Shown: positions 1 to 7,177 of the stretch, piece after piece | Numbering within the stretch: position 1 is the first letter of the stretch | Layout of the letters: each line of letters starts with the position of its first letter | Source of the DNA: Paracoccaceae bacterium | GTDB taxonomy: Bacteria > Pseudomonadota > Alphaproteobacteria > Rhodobacterales > Rhodobacteraceae | Assembly (NCBI GenBank): GCA_003561595.1 | Contig: PWWF01000411.1 | Location: 1-9,931, forward strand | Direction: 5' to 3' | Length of the DNA stretch: 9,931 nt | Notes under the pieces: model-generated | The model's input: the letters and a program-made list of their open reading frames with translations, nothing else | Databases searched by the model: none | Told to the model about the DNA's origin: nothing | Translations under genes and position numbers: made by a program

Positions 1-411
1 GACAAGCCGCGTTACCTGATGGGGGTGGGCAAGCCCGATGATATCGTGGGCGCCGTGCAGCGCGGGGTGGACATGTTCGATTGTGTGCTGCCGTCGCGGT
101 CGGGGCGCACGGGGCAGGGCTGGACGGCGCGGGGGCCCGTGAACCTGCGCAACGCGCGCCACCGTGACGATCCGCGCCCGCTGGAGGAGGATTGCCCCTG
201 TCCGGCCTGCCGCAGCTATAGTCGCGCCTATCTGCACCATGTCATCCGGTCGGACGAGATTATCGGGTCCATGCTGTTGACCTGGCATAATCTGACTTAT
301 TACCAGCGGCTGATGCAGGGGTTGCGCGCGGCAATTGCCGCAGGCACGCTGGAGGACTTCGTGGCGGCGTTTCATGCCCGCCGCGCCGAGGGGGATATCG
401 CGCCCCTGTAA
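1..411 (+). CDS. tgt: Queuine/preQ1 tRNA-guanine transglycosylase, C-terminal part (5' end outside window)
   Basis: TGT exchanges guanine-34 in GUN anticodons (Asp, Asn, His, Tyr tRNAs) for preQ1, the precursor of queuosine, in the cytoplasm. The reading frame is open from base 1, so the gene enters from the left and about 136 C-terminal residues are present. The segment MFDCVLPSR (bases 73-99) holds the family's nucleophilic Asp, codon 79-81. The zinc site is complete: CxCxxC at codons starting 193, 199 and 208, then His at 286. The spacing from the first Cys to His is 31 residues and from Asp to the first Cys 38, which match my recollection of the Zymomonas enzyme. The gene stops with TAA at 409-411, and psd begins 22 bases later on the same strand, so the two are probably co-transcribed. 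Identification is firm; only the N-terminal half is unseen. Confidence 0.96.
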   Translation, partial: DKPRYLMGVGKPDDIVGAVQRGVDMFDCVLPSRSGRTGQGWTARGPVNLRNARHRDDPRPLEEDCPCPACRSYSRAYLHHVIRSDEIIGSMLLTWHNLTYYQRLMQGLRAAIAAGTLEDFVAAFHARRAEGDIAPL

Positions 412-433
412 CGGGACAAGGGAAAGGAAGCGC

Positions 434-1132
434 ATGGCGCAGGACATGCTTTCGACCGTGGTGAAACCGATCCATCGCGAGGGCTATCGCTTTATCGCGA
501 TTTTCGCGGTCGTGGCCGTGGTGCTGTTCGTGATCTGGCAACCGCTGGGCTGGATCGGGCTGGGGCTGACGATCTGGTGCTACTACTTCTTTCGCGATCC
601 GGTGCGGCATGTGCCCGCGCGCGAGGGGCTGCTGGTCAGCCCGGCGGATGGCGTGATCTCGTTGATCGAGGACGCTGTGCCGCCGCCGGAACTGGGGATG
701 GGCGATGCGCCGCTGACGCGGGTGTCGGTCTTCATGAATGTGTTCAACTGCCATGTGAACCGCGCGCCGATTGCGGGGCAGGTGGCAAGGATCGCCTACC
801 GGCCGGGGAAGTTTCTGAACGCCTCGCTCGACAAGGCGAGCGCGGATAATGAACGCAACGGGCTGGTGCTGGACCTGGCGGATGGCCGGCAGATCGGGGT
901 CGTGCAGATTGCCGGGCTGGTGGCGCGGCGCATCCTGTGCGAGGTGTCCGAAGGGGATGCGCTGCCGACCGGCGGGCGGTTCGGGATGATCCGCTTCGGC
1001 TCTCGCGTAGACGTGTATCTGCCCGAGGGTGTGGCGCCGATGGTCGCGCTGGGGCAGGTCATGATCTCGGGCGAGACAGTGATTGCCGATCTGGAGAGTG
1101 CCGAGCCGCGCCGGATTGCCGAGGCGATCTGA
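434..1132 (+). CDS. psd: Phosphatidylserine decarboxylase proenzyme (short type)
   Basis: Psd decarboxylates phosphatidylserine to phosphatidylethanolamine at the inner membrane, using a pyruvoyl group made by self-cleavage. The 232-residue product is the short Psd type. It has a hydrophobic N-terminal region (about residues 18-52, one hairpin or two helices), SPADG (Asp72), FNCHVNR (His107) and the cleavage site RFGSRVD. Cleavage between Gly189 and Ser190 (codon 1001-1003) would give a beta chain of about 189 and an alpha chain of about 43 residues, with Ser190 becoming the pyruvoyl. Asp72, His107 and Ser190 fit the self-cleavage triad described for the family. The ATG at 434 was chosen because the purine-rich stretch GGAAAGGAAG (421-430) precedes it and it avoids overlapping tgt; an in-frame ATG at 335 would lie inside tgt. 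pssA starts one base after the stop. Confidence 0.97.
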   Translation: MAQDMLSTVVKPIHREGYRFIAIFAVVAVVLFVIWQPLGWIGLGLTIWCYYFFRDPVRHVPAREGLLVSPADGVISLIEDAVPPPELGMGDAPLTRVSVFMNVFNCHVNRAPIAGQVARIAYRPGKFLNASLDKASADNERNGLVLDLADGRQIGVVQIAGLVARRILCEVSEGDALPTGGRFGMIRFGSRVDVYLPEGVAPMVALGQVMISGETVIADLESAEPRRIAEAI

Positions 1133-1133
1133 C

Positions 1134-1871
1134 ATGGCGCGCGACCGTCTGTCCCTGCTGCATCTGGTGCCGAATCTGGTCACGATTCTGGGCATGTGCG
1201 CGGGTATCAGCGCGATTCGCTTTACCTTTGAAGAGCGGTTCGAGATTGCGGCGGCGCTGATCATACTGGCCGCGCTTCTGGACGGGATCGACGGGTTGCT
1301 GGCGCGCAAGCTGGATGTGGCGAGTTCCTTCGGGGCCGAGCTGGACAGCTTTTCGGATTTCGTCAGTTTCGGGGTGGCACCTGGCATTCTGGTCTTTGGC
1401 TATGCGCTGGCGGGGCCGATGGCCGGGGTGGGCTGGATTTTCGTGCTGATCTTTGCGGTCTGTGCCTGTCTGCGTCTGGCGCGGTTCAATATCAACCGTG
1501 CGGCGCCCGGCGGCCCGGCGATGCGGCATTTCGTGGGGGTGCCTGCGCCTGCAGGCGCGATGCTGGGTCTGCTGCCCGTCTTTCTGGGCCTGTCGGAACT
1601 GGTGGATGTGAAACAGGCGCCCGTGCTGGTGGCGCTGTATCTGGGGGCGATCGGGTTCCTGATGGTGTCGCGCCTGCCGACGCCGTCGCTCAAGGCAGTG
1701 CGGGTGGCGCAGCGCGATACGGTCTGGGTGCTGATCGGGATGACAGCCTTTGCGGGGCTGCTGGCGCTGTGGACATGGGCGACGCTGGTGGTCGCGAATC
1801 TGGCCTATCTGGGGGTGCTGGCCTGGCTGGCCGTGCGGGGGCGCAAGCGGCGCGCCCGGGGGTCGAAATAA
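1134..1871 (+). CDS. pssA: CDP-diacylglycerol--serine O-phosphatidyltransferase (type II phosphatidylserine synthase)
   Basis: PssA condenses CDP-diacylglycerol and L-serine to phosphatidylserine, the substrate of the Psd encoded just upstream. The 245-residue protein carries the complete CDP-alcohol phosphotransferase signature DGx2ARx8Gx3Dx3D: Asp53, Gly54, Ala57, Arg58, Gly67, Asp71, Asp75. The aspartates bind the divalent metal and act in catalysis. The rest is a series of hydrophobic membrane segments, with a basic C-terminus (RGRKRRARGSK). This is the integral-membrane type II enzyme, unrelated to the phospholipase D-like PssA of E. coli. The ATG lies one base past the psd stop, with GAGG at 1121-1124 inside psd as a plausible ribosome site, so translation is probably coupled. 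I see no intrinsic terminator before the tRNA gene that follows. Confidence 0.97.
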   Translation: MARDRLSLLHLVPNLVTILGMCAGISAIRFTFEERFEIAAALIILAALLDGIDGLLARKLDVASSFGAELDSFSDFVSFGVAPGILVFGYALAGPMAGVGWIFVLIFAVCACLRLARFNINRAAPGGPAMRHFVGVPAPAGAMLGLLPVFLGLSELVDVKQAPVLVALYLGAIGFLMVSRLPTPSLKAVRVAQRDTVWVLIGMTAFAGLLALWTWATLVVANLAYLGVLAWLAVRGRKRRARGSK

Positions 1872-1895
1872 CCGCGTGCGTGCTGTGCTTTGGGC

Positions 1896-1924
1896 TTGAC
1901 GCCAATACGCGGAACGACTATTCC
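1896..1924 (+). promoter_or_regulatory. Sigma-70 type promoter of the tRNA-Asp gene
   Basis: TTGACG at 1896-1901 (preceded by C, giving the CTTGAC common in alphaproteobacterial -35 boxes) and TATTCC at 1919-1924 are separated by exactly 17 bases. A start near 1931 would lie a few bases before the tRNA. The -10 box is embedded in an inverted repeat (GCGGAA at 1909-1914, TTCCGC at 1921-1926). Confidence 0.7.
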
Positions 1925-1935
1925 GCACCCATCGC

Positions 1936-2012
1936 GCGGTTGTAGCTCAGTTGGTTAGAGTACCGGCCTGTCACGCCGGGGGTCGCGGGTTCGAGCCCCG
2001 TCAACCGCGCCA
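1936..2012 (+). tRNA. trnD: tRNA-Asp (anticodon GUC), CCA encoded
   Basis: The 77-nt gene folds into a full cloverleaf. The acceptor stem GCGGTTG (1936-1942) pairs with CAACCGC (2002-2008). The D arm GCTC pairs with GAGT (one G-U). The anticodon stem CCGGC/GCCGG encloses the loop CTGTCAC, with anticodon GTC at 1970-1972. The variable loop has five bases, and the T arm GCGGG/CCCGT carries the TTCGAGC loop. The discriminator is G2009, the expected aspartate identity base, and CCA is encoded at 2010-2012. G1970 is position 34, the site modified to queuosine by the Tgt enzyme encoded upstream. Confidence 0.99.
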
Positions 2013-2024
2013 CTTCTTTCTGAT

Positions 2025-2049
2025 ACCCCTGCCGTAAGGTGGGGTTTTT
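2025..2049 (+). terminator. Intrinsic (rho-independent) terminator of tRNA-Asp
   Basis: ACCCC (2025-2029) pairs with GGGGT (2041-2045). An inner CC/GG pair encloses a GTAA tetraloop, with a small internal loop between. A run of five T (2045-2049) follows directly. It sits 12 bases after the encoded CCA, where a tRNA terminator is expected. Confidence 0.83.
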
Positions 2050-2061
2050 GATTTCCAGGGG

Positions 2062-2121
2062 TTGGAACGGGGCCGCACGCGACCCCACCCACCCGCCCTG
2101 TCGCGCGCGGCCCCGTTCCGG
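2062..2121. repeat. Long GC-rich inverted repeat (22-position stem, 16-nt loop)
   Basis: Arms 2062-2083 and 2100-2121 form 19 Watson-Crick pairs, two terminal G-U pairs and one A/C mismatch (2077/2106). The uninterrupted outer core is GGAACGGGGCCGC (2064-2076) against GCGGCCCCGTTCC (2107-2119); the inner core is CGCGAC against GTCGCG. Neither side has a U-run, so it is not a standard terminator. It lies between the tRNA terminator and the ABC1 kinase start (38 bases away). It could form a cruciform in DNA, or a stable hairpin in the leader RNA if the kinase gene is transcribed from further left. It may also be a copy of a dispersed palindromic element; that cannot be judged from one copy. Confidence 0.9.
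2084..2099 (-). other. G-quadruplex motif in the hairpin loop (minus strand)
   Basis: The minus strand reads AGGGCGGGTGGGTGGG: four G3 runs joined by single-base linkers, the class of motif known to form very stable parallel quadruplexes. On the plus strand this is C3 A C3 A C3 G C3, an i-motif type sequence. All four runs lie within the 16-nt loop of the inverted repeat at 2062-2121. The minus strand is the template strand for the downstream kinase gene, so a quadruplex would stand in the path of polymerase arriving from the left. Formation in the cell is inference. Confidence 0.75.
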
Positions 2122-2158
2122 GCTCGACTTTGCCGCGCGCTGCCCCATCTCGCCGCGT

Positions 2159-3472
2159 ATGGACCACGATCTGCCTCATCCCCGGCCAGTGCCCCGACGC
2201 GCGTTTGCGCGCAATCTGCGTATGGGTGGTGTTGCGGGCGGGATGCTGGGTGCCTCGATCAGCGCGGCGATGGGCGATCTGCTGCGCGGGCGCAGGCCCG
2301 ATCTGGCACGTGCCGCGCTGAACCCTGGCAATGCCGCGCGGCTGGCGGGCGGGTTGGCGCATCTGCGCGGCGCGGCGATGAAGCTGGGGCAGCTGATGTC
2401 CATGGAGAGCAACATCGCCCTGCCACCCGAGGTGACGACGGTTCTCGCGCAACTGCAGGCCGCCGCCCCGGCAATGCCCCCGCGTCAGTTGCGTGATGTG
2501 CTGAGTGCCGAATGGGGCGCGGATTGGCAGCGTCGTTTCCGTCGGTTCGATGTGCGCCCCATCGCGGCGGCCTCTATCGGGCAGGTGCACCGGGCCGAGA
2601 CGCGCGCGGGCGATCTGTTGGCGATAAAGGTGCAGTTTCCGGGCATTGCCGAGAGTATCGACAGCGATATTGCCACCTTGGGCCGGTTGCTGCGCGTGCC
2701 GGGGGTGCTGCCTGCGGGGATGGAGATCGCGGGTCTGCTGGAGGATGCCCGCGCGCAGTTGCATGACGAGGCCGATTACCTGCGCGAGGGGCGTGCGCTT
2801 GAGGCCTTTGGCGCGCATCTGGCGGGGGATGGGCGCTTTGTGGTCCCGCGGCTGGAGCGGGATCTGACCACCCGGCGTGTGCTGGCGATGGAGTATGCGG
2901 AAAGCGCGCCGATTGACACGCTGGCAGCGGCCCCGCAAGCGCAGCGCGATGATCTGATGGGGCAGCTCATCACGCTGACCTTGCGCGAATTGTTCGAATT
3001 CGGGCAGATGCAGACCGACCCCAATTTCGCCAATTATCGCCTGACTCCAGATGGGCGCATTGTCCTGCTGGATTTTGGCGCGACGCGCGATATCGGGGCC
3101 GAGACGGCGGACAGATACCGTGTGCTGCTGCGCGCGTTGCTGGCCGAGGATCGTGATGCAGTCGTAGCGCAGATGCAGGCGCTGGGCTATTTTTCCGGTG
3201 CCATGCCGGAGGAGCGGCGCGCGCTGATCGTTGCACTGGCCATGCAGGCCAGTGCGCCGTTGCGGATGGAAGCGCCCTATGATTTCGGGCGGTCCACCCT
3301 GATCACCGATCTGGCGCAGGCGGGGCGCGCGCTGGGCGAGCGCCGCGATTTCTGGCATGTGCCGCCGTCTGACCTGCTGTTTCTGCACCGCAAGATCGGC
3401 GGCATGTTCCTGCTGGCGCAGCGATTGGGCGCGCGCGTGGCGCTGCGCCCGGTGCTGGCGCGCTGGGCCTGA
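2159..3472 (+). CDS. ABC1/AarF (COQ8/UbiB-like) atypical kinase
   Basis: A 437-residue member of the ABC1 family, most like the mitochondrial COQ8/ADCK3 branch, which supports ubiquinone biosynthesis. Visible landmarks in order: the KxGQ motif (Lys75-Gln78, MKLGQLMSME), the Ala-rich loop that replaces the glycine loop (AAASIGQVH, 136-144), the AIK lysine (Lys157), the DEADY segment (Glu204, Asp206), the catalytic TDPNFANY (Asp287, Asn292) and DFG as LLDFGATRD (Asp305). All signature residues are present, so it is probably active. A Gly/Ala-rich stretch (23-40) may contact membrane. The start at 2159 is the first plausible ATG before the conserved N-terminus, but no Shine-Dalgarno precedes it. 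An ATG at 2039 would run through the terminator and hairpin; one at 2222 is a shorter alternative. A leaderless transcript is possible. Whether it is the main UbiB or a paralogue is unknown. The stop abuts the convergent RND gene. Confidence 0.92.
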   Translation: MDHDLPHPRPVPRRAFARNLRMGGVAGGMLGASISAAMGDLLRGRRPDLARAALNPGNAARLAGGLAHLRGAAMKLGQLMSMESNIALPPEVTTVLAQLQAAAPAMPPRQLRDVLSAEWGADWQRRFRRFDVRPIAAASIGQVHRAETRAGDLLAIKVQFPGIAESIDSDIATLGRLLRVPGVLPAGMEIAGLLEDARAQLHDEADYLREGRALEAFGAHLAGDGRFVVPRLERDLTTRRVLAMEYAESAPIDTLAAAPQAQRDDLMGQLITLTLRELFEFGQMQTDPNFANYRLTPDGRIVLLDFGATRDIGAETADRYRVLLRALLAEDRDAVVAQMQALGYFSGAMPEERRALIVALAMQASAPLRMEAPYDFGRSTLITDLAQAGRALGERRDFWHVPPSDLLFLHRKIGGMFLLAQRLGARVALRPVLARWA

Positions 3473-6400
3473 CTATTCGGCCGCGCGCAGCGGCGTGGGC
3501 GGCAGCGGGTCGGTCAGTTGCAGCGGCAGTTCCTTTTGCGCGGGCTCTGGCGGGATGTCCCAGATCAGCTCGGCCTCGGATATGCGGGCGAGCTTGCGTT
3601 CCAGATCGCGGTCGCGACGGGCTGCCGAGTCGCGCCGCGAGAACAGCCAGCGCAGCCCCAGTGCGCCGCGATAGGCGCCCTTTTCGATCCAGACGCGCAG
3701 GGCCAGCAGCGATGGCGTGACCAGCAGGGTCAGCAGCGTGGCGATGCCCAGCCCGAACACCACTGCCGTGGCAAGCTGTTTCCACCAGAGCGCGGTCGGG
3801 TTGTCGATGGAATAGCCGCCATTCACGAAATCGATGGACAGGCCCAGCATCATGGGCGTCAGGCCCGCCATCGTGGTGATGGTGGTCATCAGGACCGGGC
3901 GGATACGCGCCTCGACCGTGCGGATGATCGCCTCGATCCGGGGCATGATGGCGGCGTAGTTCTGATAGGTGTCGATCAGGACAATGTTGTTGTTCACCAC
4001 GATCCCGGCCAAGGCCACGATCCCTGTGCCGGTCATGATGATCGAGAAGGTCTGATCCATCACGATCATGCCGATCAGCACCCCGGTCGAGGACAGGACC
4101 ACCGCCAGAAGCACCAGAACCGCGTTGTAGAAACTGTTGAACTGCGTCAGCAGGATCGCGAACATCAGCCCCAGCGCGGCGGAAAAGGCCACGGTCAGGA
4201 ACTCGGTGCTTTCTTCCTGGTCCTGCTGTTCGCCCGTCCATTCCCAGCTTACCCCGGCGGGCAGGGGGTTCTCGGCCTCCAGCCAGTCGGTCAGGACCGA
4301 AATGCGTTCGGTCGCGGTGACGGGCACCTGCCGCCAGCCATTCTCGGAAATCTCGGCCAGGTTTTCGCGCACGCGGTTATAGCCCTGCGATCCGGGTTCA
4401 TGCTCGCGCGGGACCAGATCCTCGCGTGTGGCAAGGCGCACAGTGTTACCATCGCGGTCCACCACGCGGATCAGGCCAGAGCGTACATCGGCCAGCACAT
4501 CGAAATAGCGCTGCTGGTCCACGCGGTCGATCTGCCCGCGCGAGCGCACGGTTTCCGTGGTGATGAAATTCGAGATCGGGACCATACCCGCTTCGGTCTG
4601 CACGCGCAGCGTGTCCAGCGTCGAGAGCAGGCGATCCCCCTCGGGCATGCGCACGCGGATGTCTATTTCTTCATCCGAGGTATCGACGCGCATCGTGTCC
4701 AGAAGCAGGCCGCGTGTGACAAGCTGGACCATGCCGCCAATGGTTTCGACATTGGCGCCGAAGCGGCCGGCCATGGCGGTATCGACATTGATCTGCCAGT
4801 CGATGCCGGGAACGGGGCGCGAATCTTCCAGATCGATCAGACCATCGGTGCCGCCAAAGCGGTCGCGCACAATTTCGACAGCCTGTTCCAGTTCGTCAAA
4901 ATCCTGTCCGGTCAGGCGCAGATGCACGGGTTTTGCCCCGGCGGGACCGCCAGAGGCCACCAGAAATTCGGTGCGGATGCCGGGAATCTGGTCGAACTGG
5001 TCCTGCAACCGGTCGAGCACCACCTGCCCGCGCAGGTCGCGGTCATGCTGGCGTTCGCTCCAATGCGTCAGTTCGAACTGGATCTGGCCGATGGCATCGC
5101 GGGGCGGGCCCTGGCCAGCGGTATTGGTATCCAGCCCGCCATCGCCCGCAAAGGCAAAGACCGAGGCCATGGCGGGTTCGGCCATGGCGACCTCTTCCAC
5201 CTGACGGACCAGATCATCCTTTTCCGACAGCGACAGGTTCCCGCGGGCGAGGACATAGATGATCCCCTCTTCCGGCTCTGTCTCGACAAAGAATTCCACG
5301 CCGCGATTATTCTCGCCATAGAACTGGAACACGCCCGCGACGAATGCCGCCACGCCGATGACCAGCACGACGGGCATGATCGGGTTGCCGACAAACAGTT
5401 TCGCGGCGTGGCCAGCGGGCGAATAATGGCGTTTGGCGTCAATCTTGCGGGGTTTGCGTTCGGGGGCCAGTGTGGTGAAGGTGGTCGAGATGCCGATGGC
5501 CCCCAGCGCCATCAGCACCGCGCCGGGGATCATTTCGGTCACGGCCTGCGCGGTCTGGGTGCCGCCGGTCAGGTAGCCGGGGTTCAACAGCATCATCGCG
5601 CCCAGAAACAGCAGCACAACCGACAGCGCGGCAAAGGGCAGGCGCGCCAGCCAGGGCAGGCGGCGCAACCCTGCACTGACCCGGCCAAGTTGCCGCGCCA
5701 TGCGGCCTGTCACCCCGCCCAGCACCGGCAGGAAGATCAGCGCCACGATCAGCGAGGCCGAGAGCACGAAGATGATCGTGACAGGCAGCAGCCCCATGAA
5801 TTCGCCCGCTACACCGGGCCAGAACAGCATGGGCAGAAAGGCACAAAGCGTGGTGCCGGTGGACGCGATGACGGGCCAGAACATGCGCTGCGCGGCTTTG
5901 ACATACGCCTCCATCGGGCCGTCACCGGCCTGCAGGCGTTTATCGGCATATTCAGTGACCACCACCGCCCCGTCGACCAGAATGCCCACCGACAGGATCA
6001 GCCCGAACATCACGATGTTGGATACCGCGACATCCATCACCCCCAGCAGGATGAAGCACAAGAGAAAGGATGTGGGGATCGCCAGCCCGACCAGCAGCGC
6101 GGATCGCGCGCCCAGTGCCGTCAGCACCACGATCATCACCAGCGCGATGGCCGTCATGACCGACCCTTCAAGCTGGCTGACCATCTCGCCCGTCTGGATC
6201 GACTTGTCGAGCGCAGGGGTGATATGGATGGCGTCCTGCAGTTCCTGCGGCCAGCTTGCGCGCTCGGTCTCGATCGCCTCGCGTATGGCGGCAGAGGTGT
6301 CGATGGCGTTGAAGCCCCGGCGCTGAACCACCTGAATCGCCAGATTGGTTTCGCCATTGAAACGCGCGGTCCCTTCGCGGTCGGCGAATGTGGGCCGGAT

Positions 6401-7177
6401 TTCGGCCAGATCGCCCATGGTGACGACCGAATCGCCATTCACCTTGACCGGCAGGCGATAGATGTCCTCGGTGCTGGAAAAGCTGGATGGCACCGTGACC
6501 GAAAACGCGCTGGAGGCGCTTTCGACCTCGCCTGCCGCCACAAGCTGGTTGTTGCCGGTGACCACGCTGACCAGCTCGCCCGCCGTGACGTTATAGGCTT
6601 CCAACCTCAGCGGGTCGATCACCACCTCGATCATTTCATCGCGCGCGCCTGCGATCTCTGCCTCCAGCACGGGTTCCAGACGCTCGATCCGGTTTTGCAG
6701 ATCGCGGGTGGCCTGCAACAGGGTGCGTTCGGACACATCGCCCGAGACAGCGACAATGAGGATCGGAAATTCCGAGAAGTTGATTTCCTCGATACTGTAG
6801 TTTTCCGCGCCAGAGGGGAACTGGCCTTCGGCACGGTTCATGGCGTCGCGGATATCGGCCATGGTCGCGGTCTTGTCCCAGCCGAAGTCGAATTGCAGCA
6901 CGGCCGCGGCAAAGCCGTCGGCGGAAAACGCGCTCATGGTGTCCAGATCGTCCAGATCGGACAATTCGGCTTCCATCGGTTTGACGAGCATCGACTCGCC
7001 ATCGACGGCGGAAATGCCGGGGAAGGGGACCGTGATGATGACGGCGGGCACCTCGATATCGGGCTCGCCCTCTTTCGGCAGGTTGATATAGGCGGCCGTG
7101 CCCGCAAAGAGCACCATGACCATGATCGCCATGATCATCCGCGCGCGGGACGCGGCCCAGGAAACGATCCCGATCAT
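3473..7177 (-). CDS. RND-superfamily efflux transporter, inner-membrane subunit (enlarged)
   Basis: A proton-driven inner-membrane pump that would export substrates with the adaptor encoded upstream and an outer-membrane channel not seen here. At 1234 residues it exceeds the usual 1030-1050. The RND plan is clear: TM1 about 13-30, periplasmic porter region 31-335, TM2-TM6 337-488, TM7 about 600-620, second porter region 621-990, TM8-TM12 995-1160, and a 70-residue cytoplasmic tail. TM4 reads GILVDGAVVVTEY (Asp402, with Gly403 where AcrB has a second Asp). TM10 reads GIVVNNNIVLID (Asn1062 where AcrB has Lys940). Extra material lies at 490-598, with two added hydrophobic segments (513-531, 549-569), and near 900-955. 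The start overlaps the adaptor stop as ATGA (7174-7177), with GAAGGG (plus-strand 7186-7191) as ribosome site, so translation is coupled. Substrate unknown: drug, lipid or solvent export are all possible. Confidence 0.95.
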   Translation of the reverse strand: MIGIVSWAASRARMIMAIMVMVLFAGTAAYINLPKEGEPDIEVPAVIITVPFPGISAVDGESMLVKPMEAELSDLDDLDTMSAFSADGFAAAVLQFDFGWDKTATMADIRDAMNRAEGQFPSGAENYSIEEINFSEFPILIVAVSGDVSERTLLQATRDLQNRIERLEPVLEAEIAGARDEMIEVVIDPLRLEAYNVTAGELVSVVTGNNQLVAAGEVESASSAFSVTVPSSFSSTEDIYRLPVKVNGDSVVTMGDLAEIRPTFADREGTARFNGETNLAIQVVQRRGFNAIDTSAAIREAIETERASWPQELQDAIHITPALDKSIQTGEMVSQLEGSVMTAIALVMIVVLTALGARSALLVGLAIPTSFLLCFILLGVMDVAVSNIVMFGLILSVGILVDGAVVVTEYADKRLQAGDGPMEAYVKAAQRMFWPVIASTGTTLCAFLPMLFWPGVAGEFMGLLPVTIIFVLSASLIVALIFLPVLGGVTGRMARQLGRVSAGLRRLPWLARLPFAALSVVLLFLGAMMLLNPGYLTGGTQTAQAVTEMIPGAVLMALGAIGISTTFTTLAPERKPRKIDAKRHYSPAGHAAKLFVGNPIMPVVLVIGVAAFVAGVFQFYGENNRGVEFFVETEPEEGIIYVLARGNLSLSEKDDLVRQVEEVAMAEPAMASVFAFAGDGGLDTNTAGQGPPRDAIGQIQFELTHWSERQHDRDLRGQVVLDRLQDQFDQIPGIRTEFLVASGGPAGAKPVHLRLTGQDFDELEQAVEIVRDRFGGTDGLIDLEDSRPVPGIDWQINVDTAMAGRFGANVETIGGMVQLVTRGLLLDTMRVDTSDEEIDIRVRMPEGDRLLSTLDTLRVQTEAGMVPISNFITTETVRSRGQIDRVDQQRYFDVLADVRSGLIRVVDRDGNTVRLATREDLVPREHEPGSQGYNRVRENLAEISENGWRQVPVTATERISVLTDWLEAENPLPAGVSWEWTGEQQDQEESTEFLTVAFSAALGLMFAILLTQFNSFYNAVLVLLAVVLSSTGVLIGMIVMDQTFSIIMTGTGIVALAGIVVNNNIVLIDTYQNYAAIMPRIEAIIRTVEARIRPVLMTTITTMAGLTPMMLGLSIDFVNGGYSIDNPTALWWKQLATAVVFGLGIATLLTLLVTPSLLALRVWIEKGAYRGALGLRWLFSRRDSAARRDRDLERKLARISEAELIWDIPPEPAQKELPLQLTDPLPPTPLRAAE

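Noticed and set aside
260..1928. Minus-strand open frames opposite tgt, psd and pssA (260-1387 and 1059-1928)
   Set aside because: Shadows of well-identified plus-strand genes; compositionally abnormal, Arg/His/Pro-rich translations.
2062..2121. Long inverted repeat as a transcription terminator
   Set aside because: No T-run follows the stem on either strand, and a better terminator with T5 lies just upstream at 2025-2049.
1936..2121. Integration site or mobile element at the tRNA-Asp 3' end
   Set aside because: No duplicated tRNA 3' fragment, integrase or foreign-looking gene is present in the window; the downstream genes are core genes with the same base composition.
2039..2158. Upstream ATG (2039) as start of the ABC1 kinase
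   Set aside because: It would begin inside the tRNA terminator and translate through the long hairpin, and the added residues look unlike the family N-terminus.
1955..3388. 477-codon open frame on the minus strand opposite the ABC1 kinase
   Set aside because: It runs through the tRNA gene and its terminator, and mirrors the codon bias of the kinase gene. The translation is Arg/Gln/His-rich without domain signatures.
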